Source: JAJTFW01 sp046330075 (GTDB lineage Bacteria > Bacteroidota > Bacteroidia > AKYH767-A > OLB10). Taken from it: a stretch of DNA of 64,000 nt. A program made the position numbers and the translations under genes. The notes under the pieces are model-generated. The model was not told the origin of the DNA. It worked only from the letters and a program-made list of their open reading frames with translations, and did not search any database. The DNA lies in contig JAXLTL010000005.1 of the NCBI GenBank assembly GCA_046330075.1, positions 62,001 through 126,000 of the forward strand. Reading direction: 5' to 3'. Numbering within the stretch: position 1 is the first letter of the stretch; each line of letters opens with the position of its first letter. Below, piece by piece: positions 15,466 to 25,883 of the stretch.

Positions 15466-18400
15466 CTATGGCGTAAAGTGGAAATTGGTCACCGCATTGA
15501 TCAGGACCGGAGTTTTTGACCAGGTTTCAATTCCGTTTCTGGATTTTACTACGATATAATAACTGCTTCCTGCTGCTGCGGGAGGGAAATTCGCAGTGGC
15601 GTTTCCGTTGATGTCCAGCAAGGCCTGAACAGCAAACTGTACACCATGAGGAGCAGCCGCAGCGTGTAATTCAACCGTTACTGAATCAGCTGCGGAAGGA
15701 CTGATGTGCAGGCCATTCTGGTACAGGATCGGTTGCATGGAAGAAGATCCGTTCATAAATCCTTCGATAAAGGCCTTCAGATTAACCACAGCGTATGAAA
15801 GACAGAGATTTACTACAACAGGTGTAGATTGCGTTACGGCACACCCGTTAGGGTCGGTGGCCGTAACAGTATAATTCCCGGTGTTTAGAGGCCAGGCCAG
15901 AGGATTGGAAACCGATGCGGATGAAAGATTTACCGCTGGTGTCCAGGCATAGCTGAATACCGCGAAAGGAGTAAAGCGTACCGCATCATTGGTGACACCA
16001 AATACGGCAGCATTGCGGCCGGACGGACTGACACCGGCAGTGCCGCTGATGTTCTCGATACCCTGGCTCGTAGGAGAAGCCGGAGTGGTACCAACCAATG
16101 GAACAGCTGTTATCACTTCACTGTGAATTTCGATCACATTTGATCCTTCATATAAAACGATTTGACCGCGCATAGGATAGGCCGTACCGTTATAATGATT
16201 GGTATTGAATTTAACCACCAGTTTACGGGAGGGTGCAACACCGGTTGTGAAGTAGGAAATAACGGATCCGTTTACACTCGGGTTCAGGTCATTCCAGGCG
16301 AAGGCAATCATATTATCGGGATTACCGGTGGATGGAATTGTTACCCCATTACAGCAACCATGCGTCATTGTGGAACTGAATCCGATAAATCCATTGGACG
16401 AAATGTAGAAGCTGCTATACAGGTTCCCGTAGAAATTAAAAGAGAAACCGATGGGCAGGGCGGCACTCACAGCATCATCGCTCAGTGACACAGCAGTTCC
16501 GGTTCCGCTTTCAGGCGCGTAAGGTATAGAGGAAAGGTTATATCCTGCAATGGCATTTGACGAAGACGGCACAGCACTTAACTGCACAGTATCACCCTGA
16601 CAAATCGTATCAGGTGTAGCAGTAACAGCCAGGCTAAAAGAAGTAATCGTGATGTAATTCGTTTTAACAATTGAATCCTGTCCCAGTGTATTGGTGACTT
16701 TCAGTTTCACGGAATATTGTCCGGGCTGAGCATACGTATGAGACGGATTCTGCTGCGTAGAGGTTCCGCCATCTCCGAAATTCCACAACCAGGATTGGGG
16801 AGTATTCAGTGAAGCATCATTAAACTGTATAACTGAGGGGCAGGACGCCGTTGTTTGCGTAGCTGTAAAATCGGCAACAGGCGGCAAGGTGGCGGCGAGG
16901 CAAAAAGCAGGATACACAAAACTTACGGTTTCATCCCCTACTGCATTGGAGCTTCCCTGTGAAGCTCCATATCCCATTCCGCGGCGGGCAAAGGCTTCCC
17001 ATATCTGACAACGATGAGCATTGCTGTATAGGATATCATCAGCCATCAGAATTGCATCGCGGGCATCAATATAACCCGGACTGCAGGGCTGGAGCTTCAT
17101 TCCTTCCAGCACAAGTTTCATAGCAATATTATTTCCTGAAGTTCCGGTGTACAGATTCGGATCAAAGCCAAAGTCACGGATGAGGAACCAGGTCATATCC
17201 CAGATGGCATCACACCAGATTTCGCCCCGCTGATGCACGGTAGAACTCGTGGCAAGATCCGCATAAGTCTGGGGGTTAATGCTCATATTGGTTGAATACG
17301 GATAACGACGGATACCCGCACCGTTAGTTGCCTGAAAGAGCGCATATGTTCCGATACCGCGGGCCATTGCTCCGGAATCACCGGGTTCAATGGTTGTGAT
17401 GAGTCCCAGCCAGTCACTCCATCCTTCACCACCCTGCTCACCGTTGGCCAGGCAACTGGACGCCGCAGGTCCGCCGGTGAGGCGGTTAGACACTCCATGT
17501 CCATATTCATGAGCGATGATGCCGTTATCAAATCCGCCATCTCTGTTTGGTGGCGGTGCACAAATTATCAAAGAGGCATTCACAGTTGTTGGCAATGCAA
17601 GTTGTGCTTTTATTGCATTTCCGTCAGCCTGAGAAACAGAAACAGAAGGAATGGTAATTGTAATTGTTGGAGTGCCCGACATCGTGATAACGCCGGTAGT
17701 ATTATTAGCGATAATTACACCAGCCGCACCAGCCAGCTGTGCGTTTTGAGTCTTCACGTTAAAGTTGCAGGTACCTCTGTCCATCAGCACAATTTTACCT
17801 GCAACGGCGGCTGCATTGGTAAGCGCAGAACAGCCATCGCTGGTAGTCCCTACTCCATCATTCGCCACCACAATATTGGCAGTAATATTAAATGAAGATG
17901 CGGGATTATAGGTTGCAAATCCAATCGACTTTAATCCTGCAATAGCAGCCGGTGTATTAATGTTCAAACTACTGCAAGATGATTGAGAGCCACCTGTCCA
18001 GAGATACATCTGCATCCGTGGATTTAACCCGTCATTTGGGGTAGCAAAATTCGCGTTATTGGTTCCGCCTCCGTCAAGACCTTCAGCATTCACATAGTCA
18101 TTTCCCAGACCTCCGTTGCCATAATTGTTAAACTGGAAATTTCCGGCCACTTCATTAAAACCATTCGGATGCAAAATGTCATGGATCACATTGTTCATGT
18201 AAAACAAATTCGTGAGGGAAGCACTTTGGTTAGCAGACGTTGATGAATCAATGCTATAAGGGAAATTGAATACCTGCAATGCACCACCATCGGGCGAAAA
18301 TCCGGGAAGATTATCATTGTTTGCATCTTCATACGCATACACATTATTCCCGCGGGTAATATTGTATTCAGCTCCTGCAGCACCATTGGTATCATGCCAG

Positions 18401-19221
18401 CCATACGGAGAAGGTACCGGCTCTGAAGGATCATTCAGCAACTGACGAGAGCCATGAATCGGGCTCTCAACAGGCAATGGAAATACATTGTATTGCGCAG
18501 TTCCTGTACCCGGCACAGGTGTTGGGGTCATCATCAACGCATCGGAAGAATGCACCGAATGATCATGTGGGCCATCGAATGAGCAGGAAACTACCCAGTC
18601 ATTTTTCTCCAGGTATTGTCCGGTCAATGCATCGATGCGGATATTCCACCAGTGTGAGCCATCTTTCAGATCGAGCGTCACATTCCAGGCCAGGCGAACG
18701 AACTTTTCCGAAGGCACCAACACCAGCGATATTTCAGAGGGAGATGAAAGCACGGCAGGAACTGAAACCGTATACTTCATAGTGCTGCCATTTACCGGAA
18801 CCGGCGCAGCGAATGATGCACTCTTTTCGATGTGCGTCAAGGCAGCTGTCAACGCCTGAGCAGGAGACAGCACAGGTTGTATTGTGTTCACCTTAGATGC
18901 CAAGCTCATCACAAACGGAGGTTTTAGCCCATAGGCGGTACCGTTAGCAAAGATTACCGGGACAATCGCGTTGAACACCGGCACACCTTTGCTGGTTTGC
19001 TGCAGATACGTATACGTTCGGCCGGTACTGCGATCGGTGTATTGATCCGACACGACCAGATCCTTCAGGTCATCGGCTGAATAACCATACTGCTGCTGCA
19101 GGTCCGACACATAATTCCGGACTGTAGAAGGCAATTGTTTTGATTGCGCTGTTACTTTGCCGGCAGCGAAAAACAACAATAACAGTGCGGAGATGAATGC
19201 GGTAAACCTGATCTGCTTCAT
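15466..19221 (-). CDS. M36 (fungalysin) family secreted metallopeptidase
   Basis: 1251 residues. Signal peptide (MKQIRFTAFISALLLLFFAAGKVTAQ), then a fungalysin/thermolysin-like propeptide with a PepSY-like part (to about 205). The M36 catalytic domain follows, with zinc motif HEYGH at 571-575 and the third ligand Glu in GEGWSD (about 599). A PA-type insert (GKIVLMDRGTCNFNVK, about 470-550) sits before the zinc site. After it come a PKD domain (SWLWNFGDGGTSTQQNPSHTY, about 800-870), a domain resembling the N-terminus of the 2137-residue protein (FNFYGNLYSSFYISSNGFIGF ... LYEGSNVIEI), and a last domain of about 110 residues (1140-1251) ending NGIETWSKTPVLIN. This is not the usual T9SS domain but matches the end of the kelch protein at 61219. 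It probably degrades extracellular protein. Confidence 0.9.
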   Translation of the reverse strand: MKQIRFTAFISALLLLFFAAGKVTAQSKQLPSTVRNYVSDLQQQYGYSADDLKDLVVSDQYTDRSTGRTYTYLQQTSKGVPVFNAIVPVIFANGTAYGLKPPFVMSLASKVNTIQPVLSPAQALTAALTHIEKSASFAAPVPVNGSTMKYTVSVPAVLSSPSEISLVLVPSEKFVRLAWNVTLDLKDGSHWWNIRIDALTGQYLEKNDWVVSCSFDGPHDHSVHSSDALMMTPTPVPGTGTAQYNVFPLPVESPIHGSRQLLNDPSEPVPSPYGWHDTNGAAGAEYNITRGNNVYAYEDANNDNLPGFSPDGGALQVFNFPYSIDSSTSANQSASLTNLFYMNNVIHDILHPNGFNEVAGNFQFNNYGNGGLGNDYVNAEGLDGGGTNNANFATPNDGLNPRMQMYLWTGGSQSSCSSLNINTPAAIAGLKSIGFATYNPASSFNITANIVVANDGVGTTSDGCSALTNAAAVAGKIVLMDRGTCNFNVKTQNAQLAGAAGVIIANNTTGVITMSGTPTITITIPSVSVSQADGNAIKAQLALPTTVNASLIICAPPPNRDGGFDNGIIAHEYGHGVSNRLTGGPAASSCLANGEQGGEGWSDWLGLITTIEPGDSGAMARGIGTYALFQATNGAGIRRYPYSTNMSINPQTYADLATSSTVHQRGEIWCDAIWDMTWFLIRDFGFDPNLYTGTSGNNIAMKLVLEGMKLQPCSPGYIDARDAILMADDILYSNAHRCQIWEAFARRGMGYGASQGSSNAVGDETVSFVYPAFCLAATLPPVADFTATQTTASCPSVIQFNDASLNTPQSWLWNFGDGGTSTQQNPSHTYAQPGQYSVKLKVTNTLGQDSIVKTNYITITSFSLAVTATPDTICQGDTVQLSAVPSSSNAIAGYNLSSIPYAPESGTGTAVSLSDDAVSAALPIGFSFNFYGNLYSSFYISSNGFIGFSSTMTHGCCNGVTIPSTGNPDNMIAFAWNDLNPSVNGSVISYFTTGVAPSRKLVVKFNTNHYNGTAYPMRGQIVLYEGSNVIEIHSEVITAVPLVGTTPASPTSQGIENISGTAGVSPSGRNAAVFGVTNDAVRFTPFAVFSYAWTPAVNLSSASVSNPLAWPLNTGNYTVTATDPNGCAVTQSTPVVVNLCLSYAVVNLKAFIEGFMNGSSSMQPILYQNGLHISPSAADSVTVELHAAAAPHGVQFAVQALLDINGNATANFPPAAAGSSYYIVVKSRNGIETWSKTPVLINAVTNFHFTP

Positions 19222-19335
19222 AGATTTGATGGGATTAGAGGTTATACGTGAAAAACGGACATTCGTTCAGAGAAGACCCGAAGTATACTGCAATATAATA
19301 AAAACAATCAAACGCTCGTGACAAGCTGATAATCA

Positions 19336-19364
19336 ATAAAAAAGCCCCGGTTTCCCGGGGCTTT
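19336..19364 (-). terminator. Intrinsic terminator after the 2137-residue protein gene
   Basis: 10-bp stem AAAGCCCCGG/CCGGGGCTTT (19341-19350, 19355-19364), followed on the minus strand by T-rich sequence. Confidence 0.85.
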
Positions 19365-19392
19365 GGTGTTTATGGTTGATTGAGTGAAGTGA

Positions 19393-22300
19393 TTATTCTA
19401 CGATCATTCTGCTGATCTGCTGTTCTCCATTGAAGGTCAGCTGTACCATGTACATGCCGGTTGCAAAGGTTGAGAGATCAAGAGTGATTGTTTGTACTCC
19501 TGCTGCTGCGGTAGCATCTTTCAGGAATACGACACGACCATTCACGTCAACGATGCTGAGGCGATAATCTCCTGCTTCTGCTGCGCTGAATTCAACTTTC
19601 GCGAAGGCAGTTGCCGGATTCGGCATGATCACCATCTGCAGTGTGCTGAATTCATCAGAGAGTCGTGGACAATTGCTGATGGTGATACTATTCAGGCTGC
19701 GGGTGAGACTGGTTCCGCAGGCATTTGATGTAGATACATTCAAGGCCTGTCCGGCAGCAGCAGCTCCCCAGGTAGCTGTGATATTCTTGGTTCCCTGTCC
19801 TGATGCAATGGCACCATTTGCCGTAACCGACCAGTTGTATGAATCAGCACCTGCAACAGTAGCCACGCTGTATGGTTCAGTAGCTCCGCTGCAAACGGCA
19901 GTAGATCCGCTGATCACACCCGGACGTGCAGGAGCACCGGTGATGGTAAGTGAACGAACAAGGCTTGATCCGCAACCGTTCACGGCCTGAACAGTAATCG
20001 ATCCGGAACCTGCGAGCAGAGCCACATCTGCAGTGATGGAAGTAGTTCCATTTCCACCGGCAATGGTAGCACCGGTAGCTGACCAGTTATAAGAAGTGGC
20101 TGCAGCAACCGCCGGGATAGAATAAACATTTCCTGTGGTGTTGCACAATCCGTCTTTCTGTCCGGCTATAGCAGTGGGTGTACCCGGAAGATTCTGAGTG
20201 AGTGATTTTGTACGAGCAGCACTGGTACCGCAAACGTTAGAAGCCGTTACACTGATGCTTCCGCCCAGATAGCCGGCATTCACCTGAACAGATACCACAT
20301 TGGTACCTTGTCCTGACTGAATAACCATTCCGGTTGGAACACTCCAGGTATAAGAAGTAGCGCGGGCTACTGCAGCGATCGAATATGTTACAACATCACC
20401 CGGACAAACTTTACCGGGACCAGAGATAGAATTCGGAGTAACCGGTGCAGCTACCTGATAATCCACGCTCACACAGGAAGAGGGTGATGTCACGCAAAGG
20501 TTAGAGGCAGTTACACAGATCTGTCCGCTGATACCACTCTGAATGGCCGCTGCAGAATAGTTTACAGTAATTGACGTAGTTCCCTGACCGTTAGTAATTG
20601 TCATACCGGCAGGTACTGACCATGTATAAGACACTGCAGTAGGTACAGCAGCCACACTGAAGCTGGCGGTACCGGCAATACCCGGCAAGCAGGCTGCAGC
20701 CGTTCCGGAAATGGTACCCGGAGCAGGCATCGGAGCTACGTTATCATCCACCAAACCATTACAGTTATCATCGATACCATTACAGATTTCAGTTGCAAGC
20801 GGACTGATTGCGTTGTTATTGTCATCACAATCCAGGTTATTGGAAACATAACCGGAAGGTTGCGTACATGAATTAACTGCAACTCCTGCCCCGTAGCCAT
20901 CACCATCAGTATCTGCATACCAAAGGTCCGCAGGATTTGGATTAACGGTTACAGTAAATGTACAGGGCACATTATTATATCCATCGGTGGCTGTATAGGT
21001 GATAGTAGTTACGCCAATCGGGAAGGTTTCACCCGGAGCATTTGTTGAAGAGATAATAACCGGAGATACGCAATTATCTGCATCAGTAGCTGTAGGTGGT
21101 GTCCAGGTAGCAGTTTGTGAGCAAGAACCTGCAGCAGCTGTAACGGTAATATTAGAAGGACAACCGCTGAACACAGGAGCGGTGTTTGGTTCGTTGATGA
21201 GAAGCATACCGAATGCACTGTTGGTAGTGGATCCATAACCATCTACCTGTACAAAATAGGTTTCACCCGGAACAAGACAGGTAGCAGCGATGTAAGCATT
21301 ATAAGGTGAACTTCCTGAGCTGTCATCATTGGCGGCCACCAATACACCTTCTCCATTCAGCAGTGCGCCACATTCGGGAGCACTCCACAGAGCAATCTGA
21401 CTATCCCATGTACCCGGCAGGAAATGGATTGATACTTTTCCGGATGCCGGGGCTACAAACTGGAACCACACAGAATTATTTGGAGCAAGGCCGCCAGTAC
21501 ACCAGGATGTCTGACCGGTACAGCTGCCCAATGTTGGCTGCGGTTCACCTGCCTGAACAGTTGCACCTACGTTGCTATACGGCCCGCTGTATCCAACAGG
21601 TAATGAGATCGCATCACATACGTTATCACCGGCAACGGTCACAACGGTGGTGATTGGTCCGAGAACAGTAGGACAACCGCCCGGAGAAGTCACAACACAT
21701 TGAATGTAGAATGTACCAGCCGCGCTTGATGTTAAACTTTGGTTTGCTGAAGTGGCACCTGAGATATTAGTGTAAGGTCCTGCCAGAGCAGTAGCCGATT
21801 GCCATTGATAGGTTGATCCTGAAACGGCACCGGTAACGCTGTAGGACAGGTTCTGGTAAGTCACTGCAGAAGAAGGACCATTCACTGTTCCTCCCGGACC
21901 AGGATTTACGGTAACAGTGACGTCAGAAGTACAGCTGTTTCCGCAGTTATCAGAAACTGTGCAAGTGAATGTATAAGAACCCGCGGGCAGATTGGCAGTA
22001 ATGGATTGTGCATTTGGATAAACACCTCCAAGACCATCACTCCATACATAACTATACGGAGCACCACCACCTGCATGGTTCGCAGTTACTGTAAAGTTAT
22101 TGCCTGCGCAAGCAAGTACCGGAGCAGTTGCACTTGAACAAGAAAGCGGTGTAACATCAACCGTAACGTTTGCACTGGCAGAACATCCACCGGTTCCGGT
22201 AGCTGTTACTGTATACGTTGTAGTTGAAACTGGGTTTACTGTTACAGAAGTTCCAGTTTGACCACCAGGTTGCCAGCTCCAGCTGAACAATGAGGTATTG

Positions 22301-25300
22301 GGAGTCCAACCGAAAGTAACAATTGGTTTGGTAGTAACGGTAGCACCGGTTAACCCGCTACAAGAAGTTGCTGATCCTGCAAGGTGATTGTCAGATGTGG
22401 TGGCAGGTGTAAAGGCTGAAACTGTTGCAGTACCAAGAACGGAGTTGGTCTGACATACATTTACCAGAATGTTCGATACACCATCCCATGAAAATGAACC
22501 TGCGTTAAATACGTGTGTATTTAAACCTGCAGAGACCGGTGTAAAGCTGGCCTGCGTGAACACAGTCGTTACAGGGGATGTTTCAAATGTAGTGGTAAGC
22601 GCTGTTACGTTGGTACTTCCCAGTGCGATTGAAAGATTGATCATGGTGCCTGTAGAACCAGATTGAGTTGTGAAACCAATACTGGAAAGAGGTCCGGGCT
22701 GTACACCGGCAGCAATTAACTCAGCAGCTGTATACAATAATTGTGTCCGGATCTGATTCCCGGCACCATTACCTGAACGGTAAGGATTTCCAGTATTTCC
22801 ACCAATACTAGTAGTTACAGTACCTACAGTTGCTGAACCGGTAACACCAGAAGAAGCTGTAAGTGTGCTGGCGTTACCCGAACAAACTGAAGCGGGTGAA
22901 GCCGTAGCTGTTATTACCGGATTAGGATTAACCGTAATGGCTGCTGTAGCCGAACTGGTACATCCATTGCCATCGGTACCAACCACGGTATATGTGGTGG
23001 TGGCGGAAGGCGTAGCATTAACGCTTGATCCTGTTGTTGCAGATAAACCTGAAGCAGGTGACCAGGCATACGTTGTTGCACCGGCAGCTGTTAAGGATAC
23101 TGGTGTACCGCCTGGACTGCAGAATCCGGCCGAGGTCGGGTTAACAGATACAGAAGGCAAACCATTTACGGTCATTACAATTTCATTACTGTAAGAGGTA
23201 ACAGGTCCGGCTGAACAGGTAACGCTTAAACGATAGTAATACGTTCCTGCAGTTAATGGGCCTGTAGTATACGATGCTGAATTGGCACCACTGCCTCCGG
23301 AAACACTGGCAAAACCAACGCCACCGCCGGTAGTTGAAACTTCCCATTGGTATACCAGACCAGCCGCTGGAGTCGTTGCCCCGGTGGCAGTCATGGTTTT
23401 AGTTGAATTTGCACATGCGATTGACCCTCCTGTAAAAGAAGCAGTACCACCATTGGCAGATGTACATCCGTTGATAATATATGCACCGAGGTCATTATCC
23501 GGAGTGCGGGCAGCGCAATCCAGATCAACAGAAACATAAACCGGAGGAGTTTGCCCTGCACCATTCAGGAAGGATGAAGCAGAATGCAAATCAGAGTTTG
23601 AATTTGTATAATTCGGATTTACACCCGGGTTAATATTAGCAGTAGCTTGCGTCATTGCAGCCTGCCATGCCGCTTCGCCGTTATAGGTAGTGCCGTTACC
23701 GTTAGCTGTAAATCCGGATACTCCGGCATCATTGGCAATCCAGATATTATTATTCTGATAAGTGGATCCTGTATTACCTAACGCTGTTGCAGAAGTACTG
23801 AAAATCCCGCTATGCTTTGCCGTAGCACCCTGAGCAGGGGTAAAGTTTGCGAAGATGTTATTCCGCACATTGAAGACCGGACCTGAAGTAGTAGAAATTT
23901 CAAAACAGGCATTACTGGCATTCAGGTTTCCTGTTCCGTCAATGCTTACGCTATTATTCCAGATTTCATATGACTGCGTATTGAGACCACCGGTTCCTCT
24001 GATCCAGATGCCACGGGCAACACGGGTAGCGGTAGCAGCACCAGTGTACCCTGTCAGAATTTCAGAAACGGAGTTATTGTAAATTCTGATCACATGTGTA
24101 CCTGTTGTTGTATGTGAAGCTGAGATGCCGGAGATGCCGGTGGTGGAAGAAGTACTGCTGTTTTTAATCGTCTGTACTTTGTTGTTGTAAATTTCACTGG
24201 TACCCTGTGAAGTCACGAGGTTGATACCATCCACCTGAACTGCAGAACCGGTTACGTTGCGAACGATATTGTTGTAAATTTTAATACCACTCTGGTTTGT
24301 TGCCTGAATACCATAAGATGCCGTAGTAGCATTTCCTATGTCATTTGCAGTTGCGGGATCTCCGATGGTGTTGAAAGTGGTGCATGAAGTTGTACCAATC
24401 TCACACCCAATATCCGGGAAGGAGGCGTTACCACCCAGTGAAATTCCTTTCTGTGTATTCTTGATCGTTAAGTTTTTGTAAATGTTATTTGAGTTTGCAC
24501 CTGCAGCAGAAGTCGGAGTAGTAGAGTTACCCTGATCAATCGCCATTGTATTTGTATTACTGCGATCAAGCGTAATGGTTAATCCGGTAAAGTTGTTGAA
24601 CGTGGCTCCATTTACTGCTCCACTGTTTTGAACGGCGAGACCTCTGTCAACACGTGTTGGAGTTCCTGATCCGGAACCAAAAACAACTCCCGTTAATGCA
24701 GTGAGTTTAATATTGTTTACATTCAGATAATCTGTACCACATACACCTAAAACAGGCTCTGCAGTTGTTCCAAACATAGTTCCGGTTGCACTGCCATTAT
24801 TCCATGAACCGGCAGGAGCACCCGCATAACGAAGGTCAGCACCATTGCCATTCAAGGTGATCGTATTTACAGCAGAGGTACCGCTTACGGTAGCAAATAC
24901 AACTGGAAAAGTTTCATTTCCACCTGCTACTTTATCAGTATAGGTGGCGTCCGTTAAATTCAATACGATGAGACCCGAAATACCTCTGTGGTTAATATCA
25001 GCAACAGCTTCAGTAAGCGTTGTATAGGTCTGACCTGTTCCCACATTATATGTTCCGGCTGCAAGTGGCGTTGGTGTGCCGGGGGTGAAACGATAGTTCG
25101 TGGTTGGCCATTGACCCGAGTTCTGAGTTCCGTTACCGATCTGGCTGGATCCGGAAACGGCATCAATGAAATTACCCGGACCTCCGGTTAAGTTTTCAAT
25201 ACCGATGGAGGCAGATTCCAAAGTGGACGCCGCAGAAAGCAAACCAACTGGTGTGCCGTACCAGAACTCAATCACATTGGTTCCTTCATACAACTTCACC

Positions 25301-25806
25301 TGATAACTAACGGTGCGGGCTGTTACGCCTGTCCAGTAACTCGGACCTACCCACTGCACCGTAAATACCTGACTACCGGGTGAGCCGGTTGTTGTAAACT
25401 GTACAGATGTCGGGAACATATCGTCAAACCACGGTGCCACAGTGCCCTGTGGGGCGGTAGTGGTGAACAATGTCGAATTCGCGTTCGAAGCGGTAGCTGT
25501 TCCAAAATTGATGTAACCGTTACTATTGATATTGCACGTAGTGTACCCTACTCCCAGATAGTTAAATGTAAATGGGATGGTGGCAGCAAAGTTTCCATTG
25601 TCTGCCTGTGCTGCGGTAGCAACAGTACCGGAGATGGGAACATACGTACCATTAAAGGTCGATCGGATCATCGCGATCTGACCAAAAGAGCTTGTACTCC
25701 ATAACCCCGAAAGCAGGAGTAGCATACAAATCCTTAACAGGCCGGAAAGCTTCCCGAAACCAGGCTGCGTCTGGTACTTCTGCAAGTTGTAGTTTTTGTT
25801 TTTCAT
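19393..25806 (-). CDS. Giant beta-helix/PKD-like surface protein with T9SS sorting domain
   Basis: 2137 residues, exported to the cell surface; probable adhesin or matrix protein. Order: leader with hydrophobic core (LLRICMLLLLSGLWSTSSFGQ); an N-terminal beta-sandwich (about 45-250; IPFTFNYLGVGYTTCNINSNG, LYEGTNVIEFWYG, SIGIENL) also seen inside the M36 peptidase; a right-handed beta-helix of repeated N-x-I/V strands (about 255-790); several Ig/PKD-like domains; a HYR domain (about 1542-1622; FSGCPSNITVTAAAGSCSQ); one MopE-like metal-binding repeat (YADTDGDGYG ... EICNGIDDNCNGLVDD); five PKD-like repeats with SYTWSVPAGM-type cores; CPRLSDE; and the T9SS domain from MPNPAT to RMIVE. It lies 77 bases downstream of the 3605-residue gene, with a terminator between. 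Confidence 0.88.
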   Translation of the reverse strand: MKNKNYNLQKYQTQPGFGKLSGLLRICMLLLLSGLWSTSSFGQIAMIRSTFNGTYVPISGTVATAAQADNGNFAATIPFTFNYLGVGYTTCNINSNGYINFGTATASNANSTLFTTTAPQGTVAPWFDDMFPTSVQFTTTGSPGSQVFTVQWVGPSYWTGVTARTVSYQVKLYEGTNVIEFWYGTPVGLLSAASTLESASIGIENLTGGPGNFIDAVSGSSQIGNGTQNSGQWPTTNYRFTPGTPTPLAAGTYNVGTGQTYTTLTEAVADINHRGISGLIVLNLTDATYTDKVAGGNETFPVVFATVSGTSAVNTITLNGNGADLRYAGAPAGSWNNGSATGTMFGTTAEPVLGVCGTDYLNVNNIKLTALTGVVFGSGSGTPTRVDRGLAVQNSGAVNGATFNNFTGLTITLDRSNTNTMAIDQGNSTTPTSAAGANSNNIYKNLTIKNTQKGISLGGNASFPDIGCEIGTTSCTTFNTIGDPATANDIGNATTASYGIQATNQSGIKIYNNIVRNVTGSAVQVDGINLVTSQGTSEIYNNKVQTIKNSSTSSTTGISGISASHTTTGTHVIRIYNNSVSEILTGYTGAATATRVARGIWIRGTGGLNTQSYEIWNNSVSIDGTGNLNASNACFEISTTSGPVFNVRNNIFANFTPAQGATAKHSGIFSTSATALGNTGSTYQNNNIWIANDAGVSGFTANGNGTTYNGEAAWQAAMTQATANINPGVNPNYTNSNSDLHSASSFLNGAGQTPPVYVSVDLDCAARTPDNDLGAYIINGCTSANGGTASFTGGSIACANSTKTMTATGATTPAAGLVYQWEVSTTGGGVGFASVSGGSGANSASYTTGPLTAGTYYYRLSVTCSAGPVTSYSNEIVMTVNGLPSVSVNPTSAGFCSPGGTPVSLTAAGATTYAWSPASGLSATTGSSVNATPSATTTYTVVGTDGNGCTSSATAAITVNPNPVITATASPASVCSGNASTLTASSGVTGSATVGTVTTSIGGNTGNPYRSGNGAGNQIRTQLLYTAAELIAAGVQPGPLSSIGFTTQSGSTGTMINLSIALGSTNVTALTTTFETSPVTTVFTQASFTPVSAGLNTHVFNAGSFSWDGVSNILVNVCQTNSVLGTATVSAFTPATTSDNHLAGSATSCSGLTGATVTTKPIVTFGWTPNTSLFSWSWQPGGQTGTSVTVNPVSTTTYTVTATGTGGCSASANVTVDVTPLSCSSATAPVLACAGNNFTVTANHAGGGAPYSYVWSDGLGGVYPNAQSITANLPAGSYTFTCTVSDNCGNSCTSDVTVTVNPGPGGTVNGPSSAVTYQNLSYSVTGAVSGSTYQWQSATALAGPYTNISGATSANQSLTSSAAGTFYIQCVVTSPGGCPTVLGPITTVVTVAGDNVCDAISLPVGYSGPYSNVGATVQAGEPQPTLGSCTGQTSWCTGGLAPNNSVWFQFVAPASGKVSIHFLPGTWDSQIALWSAPECGALLNGEGVLVAANDDSSGSSPYNAYIAATCLVPGETYFVQVDGYGSTTNSAFGMLLINEPNTAPVFSGCPSNITVTAAAGSCSQTATWTPPTATDADNCVSPVIISSTNAPGETFPIGVTTITYTATDGYNNVPCTFTVTVNPNPADLWYADTDGDGYGAGVAVNSCTQPSGYVSNNLDCDDNNNAISPLATEICNGIDDNCNGLVDDNVAPMPAPGTISGTAAACLPGIAGTASFSVAAVPTAVSYTWSVPAGMTITNGQGTTSITVNYSAAAIQSGISGQICVTASNLCVTSPSSCVSVDYQVAAPVTPNSISGPGKVCPGDVVTYSIAAVARATSYTWSVPTGMVIQSGQGTNVVSVQVNAGYLGGSISVTASNVCGTSAARTKSLTQNLPGTPTAIAGQKDGLCNTTGNVYSIPAVAAATSYNWSATGATIAGGNGTTSITADVALLAGSGSITVQAVNGCGSSLVRSLTITGAPARPGVISGSTAVCSGATEPYSVATVAGADSYNWSVTANGAIASGQGTKNITATWGAAAAGQALNVSTSNACGTSLTRSLNSITISNCPRLSDEFSTLQMVIMPNPATAFAKVEFSAAEAGDYRLSIVDVNGRVVFLKDATAAAGVQTITLDLSTFATGMYMVQLTFNGEQQISRMIVE

Positions 25807-25837
25807 TTTATGTTCGGTTTATAATTTACGATGATGT

Positions 25838-25875
25838 ATGAAAAGCCGGAAGAGGATACTCCCCTCTTCCGGCTT
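25838..25875 (-). terminator. Intrinsic terminator between two giant-protein genes
   Basis: 13-bp perfect stem AAGCCGGAAGAGG/CCTCTTCCGGCTT (25843-25855, 25863-25875), followed on the minus strand by TTTTCAT. It occupies most of the 77-base gap, leaving little room for a promoter of the downstream gene. Confidence 0.88.
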
Positions 25876-25883
25876 GGTTTATT

